Shown one piece after another: positions 11,678 to 23,292 of a stretch of 64,000 nt of DNA. Below the pieces are notes generated by a model that had not been told where the DNA came from, searched no databases, and was given only the letters and a program-made list of their open reading frames with translations. Source of the stretch: Pollenia angustigena (Eukaryota > Arthropoda > Insecta > Diptera > Polleniidae); the NCBI GenBank assembly GCA_930367215.1, contig OV884059.1, positions 76,665,393 through 76,729,392 of the forward strand, read 5' to 3'. The translations under genes and the position numbers were made by a program. Position 1 is the stretch's first letter; every line of letters starts with the position of its first letter.

Positions 11678-12426
11678 ACAAGTTAGAGTGCTATATTCGG
11701 CTGTGCCGAATCTTTGATACCCTCCACCGACAGTTCGAATGTTTAAGGAGTAATATCTGTATGATGTTATTATTATCTTAAACTGTGACGGTTTGTTATT
11801 AATTATGGTTTTAGGCGTACTAAACTGTTTTCCGGTAGTAGGGTTTATATGGGACCTAAGGTAAATTATCGACCGATCGTCACGAAATTTCACAGTGTTA
11901 TTTCTAGTCCTAAAAAACTGTAACGTACCAATTTCTGTTATGCTAGCATTATTAATTATGGTTTTAGGTGTACTAAACTGTTTTCCGGGAGTATTGTTTA
12001 TATGGGGCTTAGGGTAAATTATGGACGGATCATCACGAAATTTAACAGCGAGATTTCCAGTCAAATAAAACTAATTTTTGCAAAATCTTATCTCATTCCG
12101 TGCCTTGTTCCAGCATTTATGTTAATGGTGGTTCCACATTTCGATTCATAGCTCTGGTCCTACTGAACCGATTTTGCTGGATTTCATTCCAAAACTGCTT
12201 AGGATAACTAAAAGCATTTTGGCACCAATGTTGTTCATTTCTTTTGAGTTGTTCAAAAGTGAGCGTGTTTTCAACAGACGGACAGACGGACATGGCTAAA
12301 TCGACTTAGAGGACCCAGAATATATATACTTTATGGGGTCTGAGATGAATAATAAAAAAGTTTCACACGGAATGACAAACTTGATATACCCTCTTCACAA
12401 CGAATTGTGGTGGAGGGTATAACAAG
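11678..12426 (+). repeat. TTCGG-family dispersed repeat, copy A
   Basis: Begins ACAAGTTAGAGTGCTATATT with the palindrome TTCGGCTGTGCCGAA and then a TACCCTCCACC block; ends with a ACAGACGGACAGACGGACA segment, TTTCACACGGAATGACAAAC and GTGGTGGAGGGTATAACAAG. Contains two copies of a ~153-bp unit (CCGG landmarks at 11832 and 11985). No coding capacity. The same ends recur at 24.3, 25.07-26.58, 30.24 and 41.3-43.3 kb. I do not know its transposon class. Confidence 0.75.
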
Positions 12427-12712
12427 ATAAACATCTGAATTTACCATAGGTCGTTTTTTAAGCGTACTTTTGGAACCAACTTAAATACACTTAAAACCAA
12501 AATAAATAATAATACTCTGAGACCAGCTTTAATAAAGATTTTTTCATAAATTATAGAAAACATCCTGACAGATTTTTATTCTCAGTGGAGGGTATCAAAG
12601 ATTCAGCAAAGTATAGCACTTTTATTTCCTTAACATTGCTTTAAAGTACCTTAAACTATTTTGTCTAAAAGCAGTAAAAAACGTTTAATTTGTTGCAAGA
12701 TTTAAAGCAGCG
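12427..12712. other. Unassigned, with a TTCGG-family end fragment
   Basis: About 12586-12630 reads GTGGAGGGTATCAAAGATTC and then AGTATAGCACTTTTA, a degenerate end of the TTCGG family in the opposite orientation. The remainder is A+T-rich. Confidence 0.4.
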
Positions 12713-12905
12713 TTTAAAAAACTGCAATCAAAGTAGAACAACTGTAATTTCTTCCACTTTTTCATTTGTCATTGGCCAAAAAAAGGTGTTGCTTTTACTT
12801 CTGATTCATTAAATGTAATAAGTCGCTGCCCAACCAACTTAAAAATCGAAGAGGTGTACACAAATTTTCGTTTATTGTTCTTGGTTTAGACTGCAGTTTT
12901 TTAAA
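12713..12905. mobile_element. Short MITE, copy 1
   Basis: Ends TTTAAAAAACTGCAATC and GACTGCAGTTTTTTAAA are inverted repeats. The body matches 47085-47283, including CTGATTCATTAAATGTAA. Confidence 0.65.
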
Positions 12906-14219
12906 CCCTGATTTAAAGTTCTCTAATAGACTAAAAGCTTTAAAAATGTCTTGCTCGTACGAAGCCCTAGAACAAAATTTATTAGAAGCGGTGTACGTTT
13001 TTATTAAGTGCCAAACATTTAGGTGACGAAAATAAAACAAATAAAAATACACGTTGGAGTGAAAATCGGTATTACTTTTAAAGTGTAATAGGCAGTTAGT
13101 TATAATCCTACATGAATTCTTATTTCCCGAATAATTGGCAACCCTTTTCGCGGCATAACAATTTTGTTATTTCGCATTTTTATTGCGGCTGTTGTGATGA
13201 GGGTATTACAGGCTAACGTGTCCACCATAAAAGGAGCTAAAGTACAAATCGTTGTCACATGTGAGTTGCATTTTTATTGCAACAACTTGGGAATTTGTTG
13301 TTTTGAGCTGGTGCAGTTGCTACTGCTGCTACTTCAGTCGTTATTTGGTTTTTTCGAATATATTGTTTATTTTATTTCTTTTTTTTTCTTGCATTTTGCC
13401 ACTGTTCAACGTCAGCCAACAATGGACGTAAGATTGCTTGTTTTATTTGTTGCAAAAGAAAGAAAAAAAGTATTTATGGTCTGGCGCACATATTTGGACA
13501 AAAACATTTTAGATTCCGATATTAACACTTGTAAAAGACAAAAAACAAAACAAAGTAATAAAAATTATTTTTATTTCATTTCAATTTTCTGCAAAGTTTT
13601 TCTTAACTTTAACAATTATTTTGTTTTATTAAATTAAACTCAGCAACGGTTGTTTTATTTAATAAATTGATTTATGTTTAAGTTTTTTTTCTCTTCTTTC
13701 GATAATTTTTAAAAACCAAAACGCTTTTATGTTGACTTGTCTCATCAGTCATCTTATTTCATCTACTTCATCATGATTGTCATTGTTTTACGAGTTTGAG
13801 TTTTTGTACTTTTAAAAATAAACCGAGGTCTTGGGTAATGGGACCACAGAAAAAAATCAATCGAAGTGAAATCTTCTTCTTCTAACATATGTTAAATTGT
13901 GATTTTTTTTTTGTGTATGTGTGTGCCAGCCAAAAGGGCCGCTTAACTCAGCTAAAACGAACGAAAATAAATATGCTGAACAGAGCACAACCAAGTTTGT
14001 GTTATTTTACAAAAACCGAACGCTATGAATAGTTCTCATGTTTATGTTTATGTATTTTTATTGACTACGAAGATCACAAACATAGAAGTTTTTTTAAGGT
14101 ATCTACTACACAAACACTATTAACGTTTGCGTTTTCCCTATTTCCGAACAATAAAGAACAATATTAAATGTTTGTTTTCGAATGTTTGTTTAGATGGCTG
14201 CGACCAGACGTGTATATAT
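12906..14219. other. A+T-rich DNA with an unrecognised 157-codon frame
   Basis: An open frame at 13164-13637 (+) encodes 157 residues with a Leu/Phe-rich middle that could span a membrane, but it resembles no family I know and its codon use follows the local A+T bias. I treat it as unproven. Nothing else supportable. Confidence 0.35.
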
Positions 14220-14865
14220 TAGGGTGTTCAATTAATTGGGTTAAATCTTTATTCGATTAAACGATTAATCGATATTTGACATTTTTAACTTATTCGATTA
14301 AACAAATAAAATTTTGAAATTAATCGATTAATCGAATAATTCTAAATCCATAAATTTTATAAATTACGAGATTTTTTTCGCTAATTTTAGTAAAAATTAG
14401 TACTTGAGGAACTTAACATTGTTTTTTAAATAAACCTTGTCAATGTGGCTCCAAATTGTTGCATCACTTCGGTCACCTAGATTTTAAGACTCAATATAAC
14501 TTTGGATTTTTTGAAACTTTTGACGAATATGCTCCACCAACAAAATCAAAGGGGCTTCAAGAATAAATATTTTAAACAAGATACTTCGATTGATTCCCCA
14601 GAGGAAATAATTTTCCGAAGCTTAGCAGAGGATGGAATGTTCGTGAAAAATTCCAAAAAATCCGAAGTTATATTGAATCTTAAAAACTAGGAGACCGAAA
14701 GTGATGTAATTTTTACTAAAATGATCGAAAAAAGTTGTAATTTATAAAATTTATGGATTTAAAATTATTTGATTAATCGATTAATATTAAAATTTTATTC
14801 GTTTATTCGAATAAGATTAATCGTTTAATCGAACAAAACTAAAACCCGATTAATTGAACATCCTA
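14220..14865. mobile_element. Palindromic hAT-like MITE 1
   Basis: Ends TAGGGTGTTCAATTAAT and TAGGATGTTCAATTAAT (inward) with subterminal ATTAATCGATTAATCG runs on both sides; inner pairs ATTTATAAATT and GATTTAGAA regions also mirror. No clear 8-bp duplication. Termini resemble TAGGGTG-type hAT ends. Confidence 0.6.
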
Positions 14866-14876
14866 TATATAAATAT

Positions 14877-16241
14877 TAGGGTATTCATTTAATCGACCTT
14901 TTGCTTTAATCGGTTAATCGCTCGATTAATTAACCGAGGTTTTGGTTTAATCGGTTAATAATCGGTTAATTTTGTTTTTGATCGGTTAACCGATCAATAA
15001 AGTTTTTTTTATAAATTAAGTAATTTCAATATATAAAAATGCCTTAATTGTTTATTGTTTATAACAATTCTTGAACCAAAACGAGCAAACAATTGTTTAA
15101 AATAGTGTTGTGTTTCAAACAAAATAAAAATGTTAATGCTGTGTTCATTGTTTCGTCATAACTGTACAGTAGAAATCTAAATTATAAGCAGTAGCCCACA
15201 ACAGTCATATCGTTGGCTTAATATGCAAACTTGCTTATTCAATTTCAGCACATTTTTCAGGAGAGACAAAAAACTTTTTTTATTTCATATGTACAGCTTA
15301 AGAGAATAACCAAAAATATAGTTGATTTAACACACTGCAAGACTCAAATTGAAGAAAAACTTCATGCTGGTCGATGAGGAGTATCCTTCTCTACCACACG
15401 GCCTCAAAATCTCAATTTACATAAAAAGTGGATTTAGCCGGTTGGCATATTAAGCCGACGATATATATTTCTTGTAATTATTTTAAGACATAAGACTTTA
15501 TGACTACCTTGTGAATCATTTGGTCGAGTTATTTATAAAAAAATAAACTGAGATAATTTTTAGTTATTTCAATAGTTAAAGGAGATCTTATAAAATAATC
15601 TTTTAGAAAAGCAATTTGGTTTAAATTTTTAGGATTAAAGCAATTCTTTTCATTAGTTTTGACAAAACTTGACTTGGAAAAAATTCTTTCACTTATCATA
15701 GATGAATATCTAATTTCTCAGTCCTTTTACAGGATTTCTCTAAACCTTTAAAATACTCCATTACGCCATTGGAGTTTTTTTAAATTTTAACACCTCTAAT
15801 TGTTTCGGTTAATTCTGCTTAAAGACTGATATGGAAAGATATGAAAAGAAACAAGTAACTAAACACATACATATGAAAAGTACGTGAAACAAAAAAAAGG
15901 TGTTGGCAATCAAACATTACACCCATTTTTCGCCACATTCCTGTTGATCGATGTTGAAGATAAAAAATCATTAAAAAACATTGTAGTTTTAGTCGCCAGT
16001 CGGCGGAAAATGGGTTAAAATGAAGATCACTTTTTTAAACACATACATTTTGTATATAAGACGAAACAAATAATTAAAAACACAAAAAAATATGTTATAA
16101 TACTACAAAATATTGAAAATTTTGTTACATCGGTTAATCGACTGAAATTATCGAAAAAAGCTATTTTGAAATTAACCGATCAGTTAATCGGGTAGTAATT
16201 AATCGGTTAACCGATTGACGGTTAACCGAATGAATACCCTA
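14877..16241. mobile_element. hAT-type non-autonomous element
   Basis: Ends TAGGGTATTCATT on both sides; 8-bp duplication ATAAATAT at 14869-14876 and 16242-16249. Subterminal ATCGGTTAA/TTAACCGAT motifs are repeated at both ends (14900-15000 and 16130-16220). Contains a nested MITE (15208-15463) and no transposase. Confidence 0.75.
15208..15463. mobile_element. MITE nested in hAT-type element, copy 1
   Basis: Inverted ends CGTTGGCTTAATATGCAAAC and CGTCGGCTTAATATGCCAAC; interior shared with 50762-50962 (ATATAGTTGATTT, AATCTCAATTTAC). Confidence 0.65.
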
Positions 16242-16349
16242 ATAAATATTTATAAATCCTTGATCACTTTTAAATTTCCGCGAAAGCGGGAACTGAAAAC
16301 AATTGAATTTCTCGGGAAATAACTCAGTCTGACTAACATTCAATTCACA

Positions 16350-16982
16350 TGAGGGCTTTTACGACGTCGTTTTATCTTGATTCCCTTTTAAAGCAACTTC
16401 CAAAATCTCTTTGCGTTCATACGATGATTTTTGGTTGCATGTCTTTTTTTTATTTACAGTATGGCCTTGATTACCCGTCATTCGATTAACCGGCAGCTTC
16501 AATAAAATGGAAAACAAACATTTTTTTGCACTGATTTAAATTGCCTCTATTATCCGAAATTATAAACAAATTATCTTTTTTTCGTTAAATTTTGAACAAA
16601 CAAAAGAAATTTAAATAAACGAAGAAAGAGAATATCTTAACGGTGTGGAAGCATGTTCTGCCAAATTTACTTTTTTCCTCATGTTTACATAATAAAACGT
16701 TATATATTTACATAAAATAAGAAACGCACCAAAAAAAATAAATAATCAAGAATTCTGCCGATCCCGTCTATTATCGATAATCGAGGTCTCACTGTATTTT
16801 CAACCACACACTTCAAAGTAAGAAAAAGAATAAAACGTAAACAGAAAAAGTTAAAAGAGAAATGTAAAAAAACGACATGCAAAATACAAAACGAGTCATT
16901 TTGTTAACCCCTCTTTCTTTTCTACACCGCTCACCAACAAACCAAAAGAGACGTCGACAAAGCGACGTCGTAAAAGCCCTCA
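16350..16982. mobile_element. MITE with TGAGGGC ends
   Basis: Inverted ends TGAGGGCTTTTACGACGTCG and CGACGTCGTAAAAGCCCTCA are a perfect 20-bp match. No convincing target duplication found. Holds a nested pogo-like MITE. Confidence 0.65.
16457..16794. mobile_element. pogo/Tigger-like MITE, nested
   Basis: Ends CAGTATGGCCTTGATTA and CAGTGAGACCTCGATTATCG (inward) between TA dinucleotides; ACCTCGATTATC is typical of Tigger-type ends. Confidence 0.65.
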
Positions 16983-18267
16983 TCTAAACTGAGTGTAACA
17001 AAATTAAGCTTTATCAAAATCGCTGTAAATATTATTCCATATTTAATACCAACATAAATCCTTTCAAAACGTTTGCGACTCAACACCGTTCATGTGTTGG
17101 TCCCATTACTCTTAAAAGAAAAACGTTATTGTACAAGGATGCATTTAATCGCATATGCAGTACGTATACATAAGTATATTTAATTGTATGTTAACCTTAA
17201 TATAATTCTGTACACACACACGTGCGCACATGTGCAAAATATTTGTATTTTTTTGTAAATTTTATTGCTTTCACGGGAATGCAATTGCCATATAAAGTCA
17301 AACTCTAAAGAAAATGTTGCTGTGGTTCTTCGTACGATTTCAACGGCAACATCATCAAGAAGTCACTTTGTATTACGTTATGCCGCGTATTGTATTCTAG
17401 TTTTACAAACATAAACACACACATGCACAAGAATACATTTAATATGTGTATATTCCAATACATTGAAAAACACTTGCATACATTTATTTGACTTGTGAGA
17501 ATATTTTGATTATACTGCGTGCCAGAGACCACATTGCATTTTATTGCATTCAGTGGATGCAATGAAGTTTTATGTTGAAGTAAAAGGCGCTGCTGCTGCT
17601 GCTGCTATTTCTTACGAACTCATGCAACAAAACAATGAAAGCAACAAAAGCAGAAGTTCTAGATTAAAATGATTTCCTATATTAAGGTATTATTGTTTGG
17701 AAGCTTCATCTTCATTGTGGAGTTGAAGTACTGTGAGGTGCAAATAAAACGGTGCTTAAAAGGAACTCTGAATATTAATTTGTTATTAAGAAAACGAAAT
17801 CAATTAGCGTTGCTCTCCAAAAGCATCGGACGCAAAACTATGAATATTTACCATAAGGACGCTCGTCCTAACGTTGTAATACTAAGAAAATATTATTTAA
17901 AAAACAGCGGTTATACATACCTTGTCCTGCTTTGTTTGTTTTGATTGATTCAAACCTAACTAAAATATTGTTCACTTAATCGAAGAATTAGATCCTTCTG
18001 GCCGTAAAAGGCAAGGACTTATTTGGTGGCGAAGTAAATGATATTTGTATATATGTATATTGATCTAAATCCACTATCACAGTTCCCACAACACAAAATG
18101 AAAGGAAATTCAGCTCAAAACTAACACAGACCCCCTCGCACCCTTTTTTGGAAATAATTCAGCAATTTATGCCCAAAGCCTAATTTTGAGAATCCGAGAA
18201 GCTGCATTAACTGCTTGTTTAGCAAAATTTTATAAAAGGAATTTATTTTTGGATACATTTCACTATC
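16983..18267. other. A+T-rich DNA, nothing recognised
   Basis: Short frames only (for example 91 codons at 17669-17944) with no recognisable domain. A (GCT)6 microsatellite lies inside. Confidence 0.45.
17589..17606 (+). repeat. (GCT)6 microsatellite
   Basis: Six uninterrupted GCT units, not inside a recognised gene. Confidence 0.9.
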
Positions 18268-18515
18268 ATAATTTTTTGATATTTTTAGTTTGGCTTGTGT
18301 TCATCAAATCTAATTTTTATTAAATTATTTTTACTGAAGGAAGAATGAATTTTTTTTTTTTACAAATGAAATTTTTATTAAAATTTATTAATAATTTTCT
18401 TGGCTGGGCTGGGGCTCGAACCTGGGTTAAACTTACATGTTTCAAGAATCACCACATTCATTAATCGGAATTCTTTGAGTTCTAACCTCTTGCAATACTG
18501 CGGTGGCTGTCAGCC
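18268..18515 (-). repeat. tRNA-like-box MITE, copy b
   Basis: Near-identical over about 200 bp to the reverse complement of 19344-19669. On the minus strand an A-box-like GCAAGAGGTTAGAAC and a B-box-like AGGTTCGAGCC are visible, about 75 bp apart. It pairs with copy c as a large inverted repeat around the MITE at 18668-19245. Confidence 0.65.
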
Positions 18516-18667
18516 AACAGTCAAACATCAATCTTTAACCAGTGGTACTGGTGATTCGAAATTTGCTGTTATTATCATTTTTCAATTTATTTACATGTTG
18601 CCTTCTTTTCTTGTTTGTATTCTTTCTGTCAAGACTTTGTCTTGAGAACCTGAATACATTAGTTTAT

Positions 18668-19245
18668 GGGGGGGCCATGATGGGTTTATCTCTCATTCAA
18701 TAGGGATATAAACTTTATATTATATATTATTTATATTATAAAACCTTTTTTTTATTTGAATGGGAGATAAAGCCATCATGGTCTTAGATAACATTAGCAA
18801 TATTAGAAAATGGCTTTATCTATCATTTCAGTTCCGGAGACACTAAATTTAAGTATTGAAATCTGGCTTCGCATACTAAAGTTTTTCTGCGTGGAGGCCT
18901 GCGGCCGTGCTTAGGGGTTTTTTCCTCCAGTAGGACGCGGCAGGTGGCTTCGCTGAATAAAGTTTTCCTGCGTTCGTCAGAAGAATAAAAAAATGTTTTT
19001 CAATGATAGCTAAGGATTTTCCCTTTTACAGAATGTTTACACCATGCATAACAATATTCTGGAAAAATATGGCTTTATCTCGCATTTGCGAAAAAAAATA
19101 TGGCTATATCTCTCATTGCGCAAAATTTGAAATATGAGCTTACCTCTCAATGATTGGGCAATAACGCCATTATGGCTTTATCTCCCATTCAATTGAGCAA
19201 TAATGCCATCATGGCCTTATCTACCATGGTTTTAAAGCATCCCCC
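18668..19245. mobile_element. MITE with GGGGG ends and iterated GGCTTTATCTC motifs
   Basis: Runs of G at the left and C at the right end are bracketed by GTTTAT on both sides (18662-18667, 19246-19251). The motif TGGCTTTATCTCNCATT appears many times in both orientations, including a hairpin at about 18673-18780. A G+C-rich block (18880-18960) resembles one at 28870-28990. Confidence 0.55.
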
Positions 19246-19343
19246 GTTTATTACGTTTTTTGCCCACTTTCGTCGACATTTTATTTGTACAACTTGAAGT
19301 TCAAACGTAAACATTAGAGTTCGTGCCATAGCTATTTTAAGAA

Positions 19344-19669
19344 CCATTGTGATTTTAGTTGAACTATTAATTTTTCATTTTTGATCTTTTTAGTAAAGCT
19401 TGAGAACTTAGGTACCGCAGTGGGGCAGAGGTTAGAACTCAAAGAATTCTGATGAAAGAATGTGGTGATTCTTGAAACATGTAAATTCAACTCAGGTTCG
19501 AGCCTCAACTCAGCCAAGAAAATTATCAATAAATTTTAATAAAAATTTCAAAAAAATAAAAATCCATCCTTCAGTAAAATTAATTTAATAAAAATTAAAT
19601 TTGATGAACTCAAGCCTAACTAAAAATATCAAAAATTAAAAACTAATAGTTCAACTAAAAATCACAATT
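19344..19669 (+). mobile_element. tRNA-like-box MITE, copy c (complete)
   Basis: About 65-bp inverted ends (ATTGTGATTTTAGTTGAACT on the left, its near-complement on the right). The centre carries GGCAGAGGTTAGAAC (A-box-like, about 19424) and AGGTTCGAGCC (B-box-like, about 19494), as in a tRNA-derived Pol III promoter. The hAT transposon sits directly at its right edge. Confidence 0.65.
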
Positions 19670-21005
19670 GTTTTTATTAAAGCCCTGCACGAATGCATTC
19701 GTTTCTTTTTCACATTTCTCCACACCAACTCATTGTTGTGTGAAATACTGAGTTCTTTTTTTAAAATCAATTCGAATGATACACAATGAAAAAACGAATC
19801 AATTTTAAACAGTAGCTCGTTTCAAACAACTCGTTGTTAAGCAGTAGTTTGATTTTAAAAAACAAATCAACTCAATGTATGATTCGATGTGAAACAAAAC
19901 ATAACACACAACAATTGTGAGTCTATAGACTCTATAACAGGGAATTCCATTTCTTTGCCCAGTTGTGCGTACCACTACTAACACATATTTTTATGATCAT
20001 CAATTCAGTCGTCGATGTGACTTCGACAAGTTACATGTCTAGCGGATGCTATGTTATTTTGCTTCATCTTGACAGAAAAAAACTTTATGATGACAAAAAA
20101 AAAATTCTTTGATACCTGTAAAAGGGTTCCTTTTTCCTACGATAAAAAGACGTACCTAAATACAGAAATTATTAAGAAAAAAATAGCCACAAGAATTTGT
20201 TGGTATTTTGTGCTTGTAAAAATATTTTGGTTTCTGTACCAATCGCGTCGGTTCGGCTATTTTTTCTTAGAAAACACTTTTCTTAAGTAAGTAAAAAAAA
20301 ACAAGTTAAAAAAAGGATTGTTTTGCTACAATTTAAGTGTAAATAACCTATATACATAATAGCAAATGTGACAGTAGGTAACATGTTTGGGTAGAAAGAT
20401 GTGTTTCATTGATGTATTAATGAAACTTTATTGTTTCGCACTATTTTTACTGCATACTTTTTATGCTACAATTATATGACCGAGCCCAAAGAGTTAACCT
20501 TACCTATTTATGGTAACTATTTAACGAAACTTTGACCTGTTATAATGACTTTATACATTTTTGCAGGCAAACTCAGGTGCGCATTTGGTATTTTGTAAAA
20601 TGTTATGATATAATTAAAATGTATGCATAGATGTTTGAAGTATAAGTAACCCAACACCGTGAATACCATTACTATTTTACTTATCACTATGAATATCCTA
20701 ACTGTTTACTAAAATAACTTTTTCACGTTATAATTCTCATTTAGATTATTTTTTTTTTGAATAAATAGACCAGGGAAATGCATTTCTATGCACAAAAGTG
20801 GAAAAAGAAATTAGGAAAAGGTAATTTAATATACATCCATACCTCCATACGTAATACTTTTTTAGTGTTAAAAATATTTGGCTTATTTAAATTTAATTTT
20901 TTTAAATTTTTTGTCTACATTTATCTACCTAGTTTTATTAATTCGTTTATTTTTCTTTATATTTATGTACATACATACATATGTATACAAACATATTTAA
21001 AATAG

Positions 21006-22942
21006 ATGTCAGCAAACGATTCATTTAATTCAAATCCTTCCCCAAGTATCTCAAATACTTCATTAAGTACGCCTGTTATTAGAAATTCAATTGTAAGAGG
21101 CGAGTTAAAAATAAGCTCAAAAAGAGGAAGAAGTAAGGTGTGGGAAGTATTCGGAAAAGTTGAAAATATGTCAGAGGAAGAAATAAAGGACGTTGTTGCT
21201 TGCAGAAAATGTTTAAATGTTTATAAATATAATGGAGCAACTACATCTAATTTAGTTCGACATAAATGTTATTTGACATCTAATAATAAGAACATCAAAA
21301 AAGTAGAAGTAAATGCAGGGACAAAACAAAATGGAACTCTGATATTTACAGAATGGATTGTGGAGAACTGCAGACCATTCCAACTAGTAGAAGATACTGG
21401 CTTTCACAAAGTTGCAAAGTTTCTTCTATCGGTTGGCGCAAATTTCGGCGAACATGTAGATGTTCGAAGTCTTTTGCCACATTCAACAACAATTTCCCGA
21501 AATATAATGAATGTTTACAATAAACATTTTGAAAAAATAAAGACTGACATTAATTCTGTGAAGAGTGTTGGTTTTGGTCTTACATCAGACCTTTGGACCG
21601 ATAACTTTATTAGAAGAACATATATAGCTGTGACCATTCACTACATAAAAGATGGACATATGTTTAGTAGACTTCTTGGCATTAATTCTATGGATGGTGA
21701 ACAATGTACAAGTAATATTTATTTATTTGATAATATATATTTATAAATAGGTTTATTATAAACTTTGATATATATATATGTTTAGATGATAATATCAGTC
21801 GAAAGGTAATAAAAATACTTAATGAGTTCGATTTAGATCTGGATGACAAAGCCATTATTGTCACAGATCGAGGAGCAAACATGGTCGCTGCCTTTCGGAA
21901 CAATAACCACATATTTTGCATTGACCATTTACTGCACAATACTATTCAAAAAGCTATGAAAGAAGTAGCTGCTGTTTCAGAATTATGTAGTTTATGTACT
22001 AAACTCGTAAAATATTTTAAAATTTCTGGTCTTAATGTAAATTTACAAACAACCCTTAAAAGCTTTTCACCCACCCGCTGGAATTCAATTTACTATTTAT
22101 TTGTTTCTGTTGAAAAAAATTGGTCCGAAATAGTTAAACTTTTGCAACAAAAAAACGAGCTCAATAGAATGAATAATATTCATTTGAACCATATAACAGC
22201 TTTGATTAAAGTTTTGGAACCTTTCGAAGAAACTTTAAAAAAGTTAGAAGGGGAAAAGTATCCGACAATACACCTTGTTTATATTTATATCCATCGCTTA
22301 AAGAAAAAATGCAATGCTGATATCAACGACTTAGAAATTACTAAAGAGTTTAAAGAAAAATTAGCAATTTTGATAGATTCCATAGTAATTCGGAATCTAA
22401 CTATTTACCATAAAATTGCTGTTTTTCTTTTCCCTCCATTAAACAAATTAGTTCAATTTAGTGAAGAAGAAAAATTCACGATTAAAGACAAATGCATGCA
22501 CATTATGAGAAAACACTTTCAAGAGCAACATGAATCAGAAAATCGATTTGAAAGTGAAACAGCAATATCTAGCCATCTCATAGAATTATATTCTGATTTT
22601 TTACCACCGACTGAAAATACTACACAACTTGATGCAGTATCCAATGAATTGCTAATGTATGAAAGCTTAAATGTTAGTATTAATGAAGATTTCAACATTT
22701 TGCAATGGTGGAACTTACATCAAAATGAATTTCCACTTCTCTACAAAGTGAGCTGTAAAATATTAGCAACACCTGCTAGTAGTGCAGCTTCAGAGAGAGT
22801 TTTTTCAGTAGCTCGGAATTTGATTTCTGAAAAAAGATGCAGCATTGCTTCAAACGGTGATTCTATAAATGCCATAATGTTTCTTCATTCAAATATAGAA
22901 GCAACTGAAATACAAAATGAACTTTTAAACTGTACAAATTAA
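21006..22942 (+). CDS. hAT transposase, one intron (21712-21785)
   Basis: Two open frames (21006-21746 and 21881-22942) join cleanly if a 74-bp intron at 21712-21785 is removed: it starts GTAATA, ends TATGTTTAG, and restores a continuous 620-residue protein. Residues about 44-88 form a BED zinc finger (C66, C69, H86, C88), a DNA-binding domain usual in hAT transposases. Catalytic acids fit the family: D195 in TSDLWTD, D263 in VTDRGAN and E572 in SSAASERVFS. The C-terminus (ATPASSAASERVFSVARNLI) is the hAT dimerisation region. The enzyme would cut and paste the surrounding element through its termini. The ATG at 21006 is the first in the frame. No stop or frameshift remains after splicing. Alternative: the intron is real but the splice pair could differ by a few bases; only this pair keeps phase cleanly by eye. 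Confidence 0.92.
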
Positions 22943-23212
22943 TATATATTTTAAACCATTTTGCTCATTATATTATTTTTATCTTAATTTTGCAATTAAT
23001 TGAATTTAGCTTTTCATTTCTTTTTTACTTTTAATAAAATATTTCAAAATATATTTTTGTAACTTTTGAATAAAATAATTTAAAATAAAAACTTAAACAT
23101 TGTATAAAAATATCTTGCATCTTCATTTGTTTTTTTTTGCTCAATACAAATTTACTAGTCATACCTAATAATAAAAAAAAGATAATTCTTATCATCTATT
23201 TTGTAACTGTTG

Positions 23213-23292
23213 TTTGGTTTGAATCGTTTGATTCGTTTGATTCGTGCGATTCGTTTGAGTTGGTGTAGTTTGTGTTATTCGTTTGATTCGTT
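23213..23292 (+). repeat. Subterminal TTCGTTTGA-rich motif cluster of hAT element
   Basis: At least five close copies of (G)ATTCGTTTGA lie about 230-300 bp inside the right end. Repeated short subterminal motifs are commonly transposase-binding sites in hAT elements; the left end shows sparser related motifs (19790-19900). Confidence 0.55.

Noticed and set aside
11636..12064. 142-codon minus-strand frame with repeated residues
   Set aside because: It is the translation of two ~153-bp repeat units of the TTCGG family, not a gene.
13164..13637. 157-codon open frame
   Set aside because: No domain, biased to the local A+T composition and no splice or homology support visible; kept only as a note.
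17589..17606. Coding polyalanine or polyglutamine tract
   Set aside because: The (GCT)6 run is not inside any supportable reading frame.
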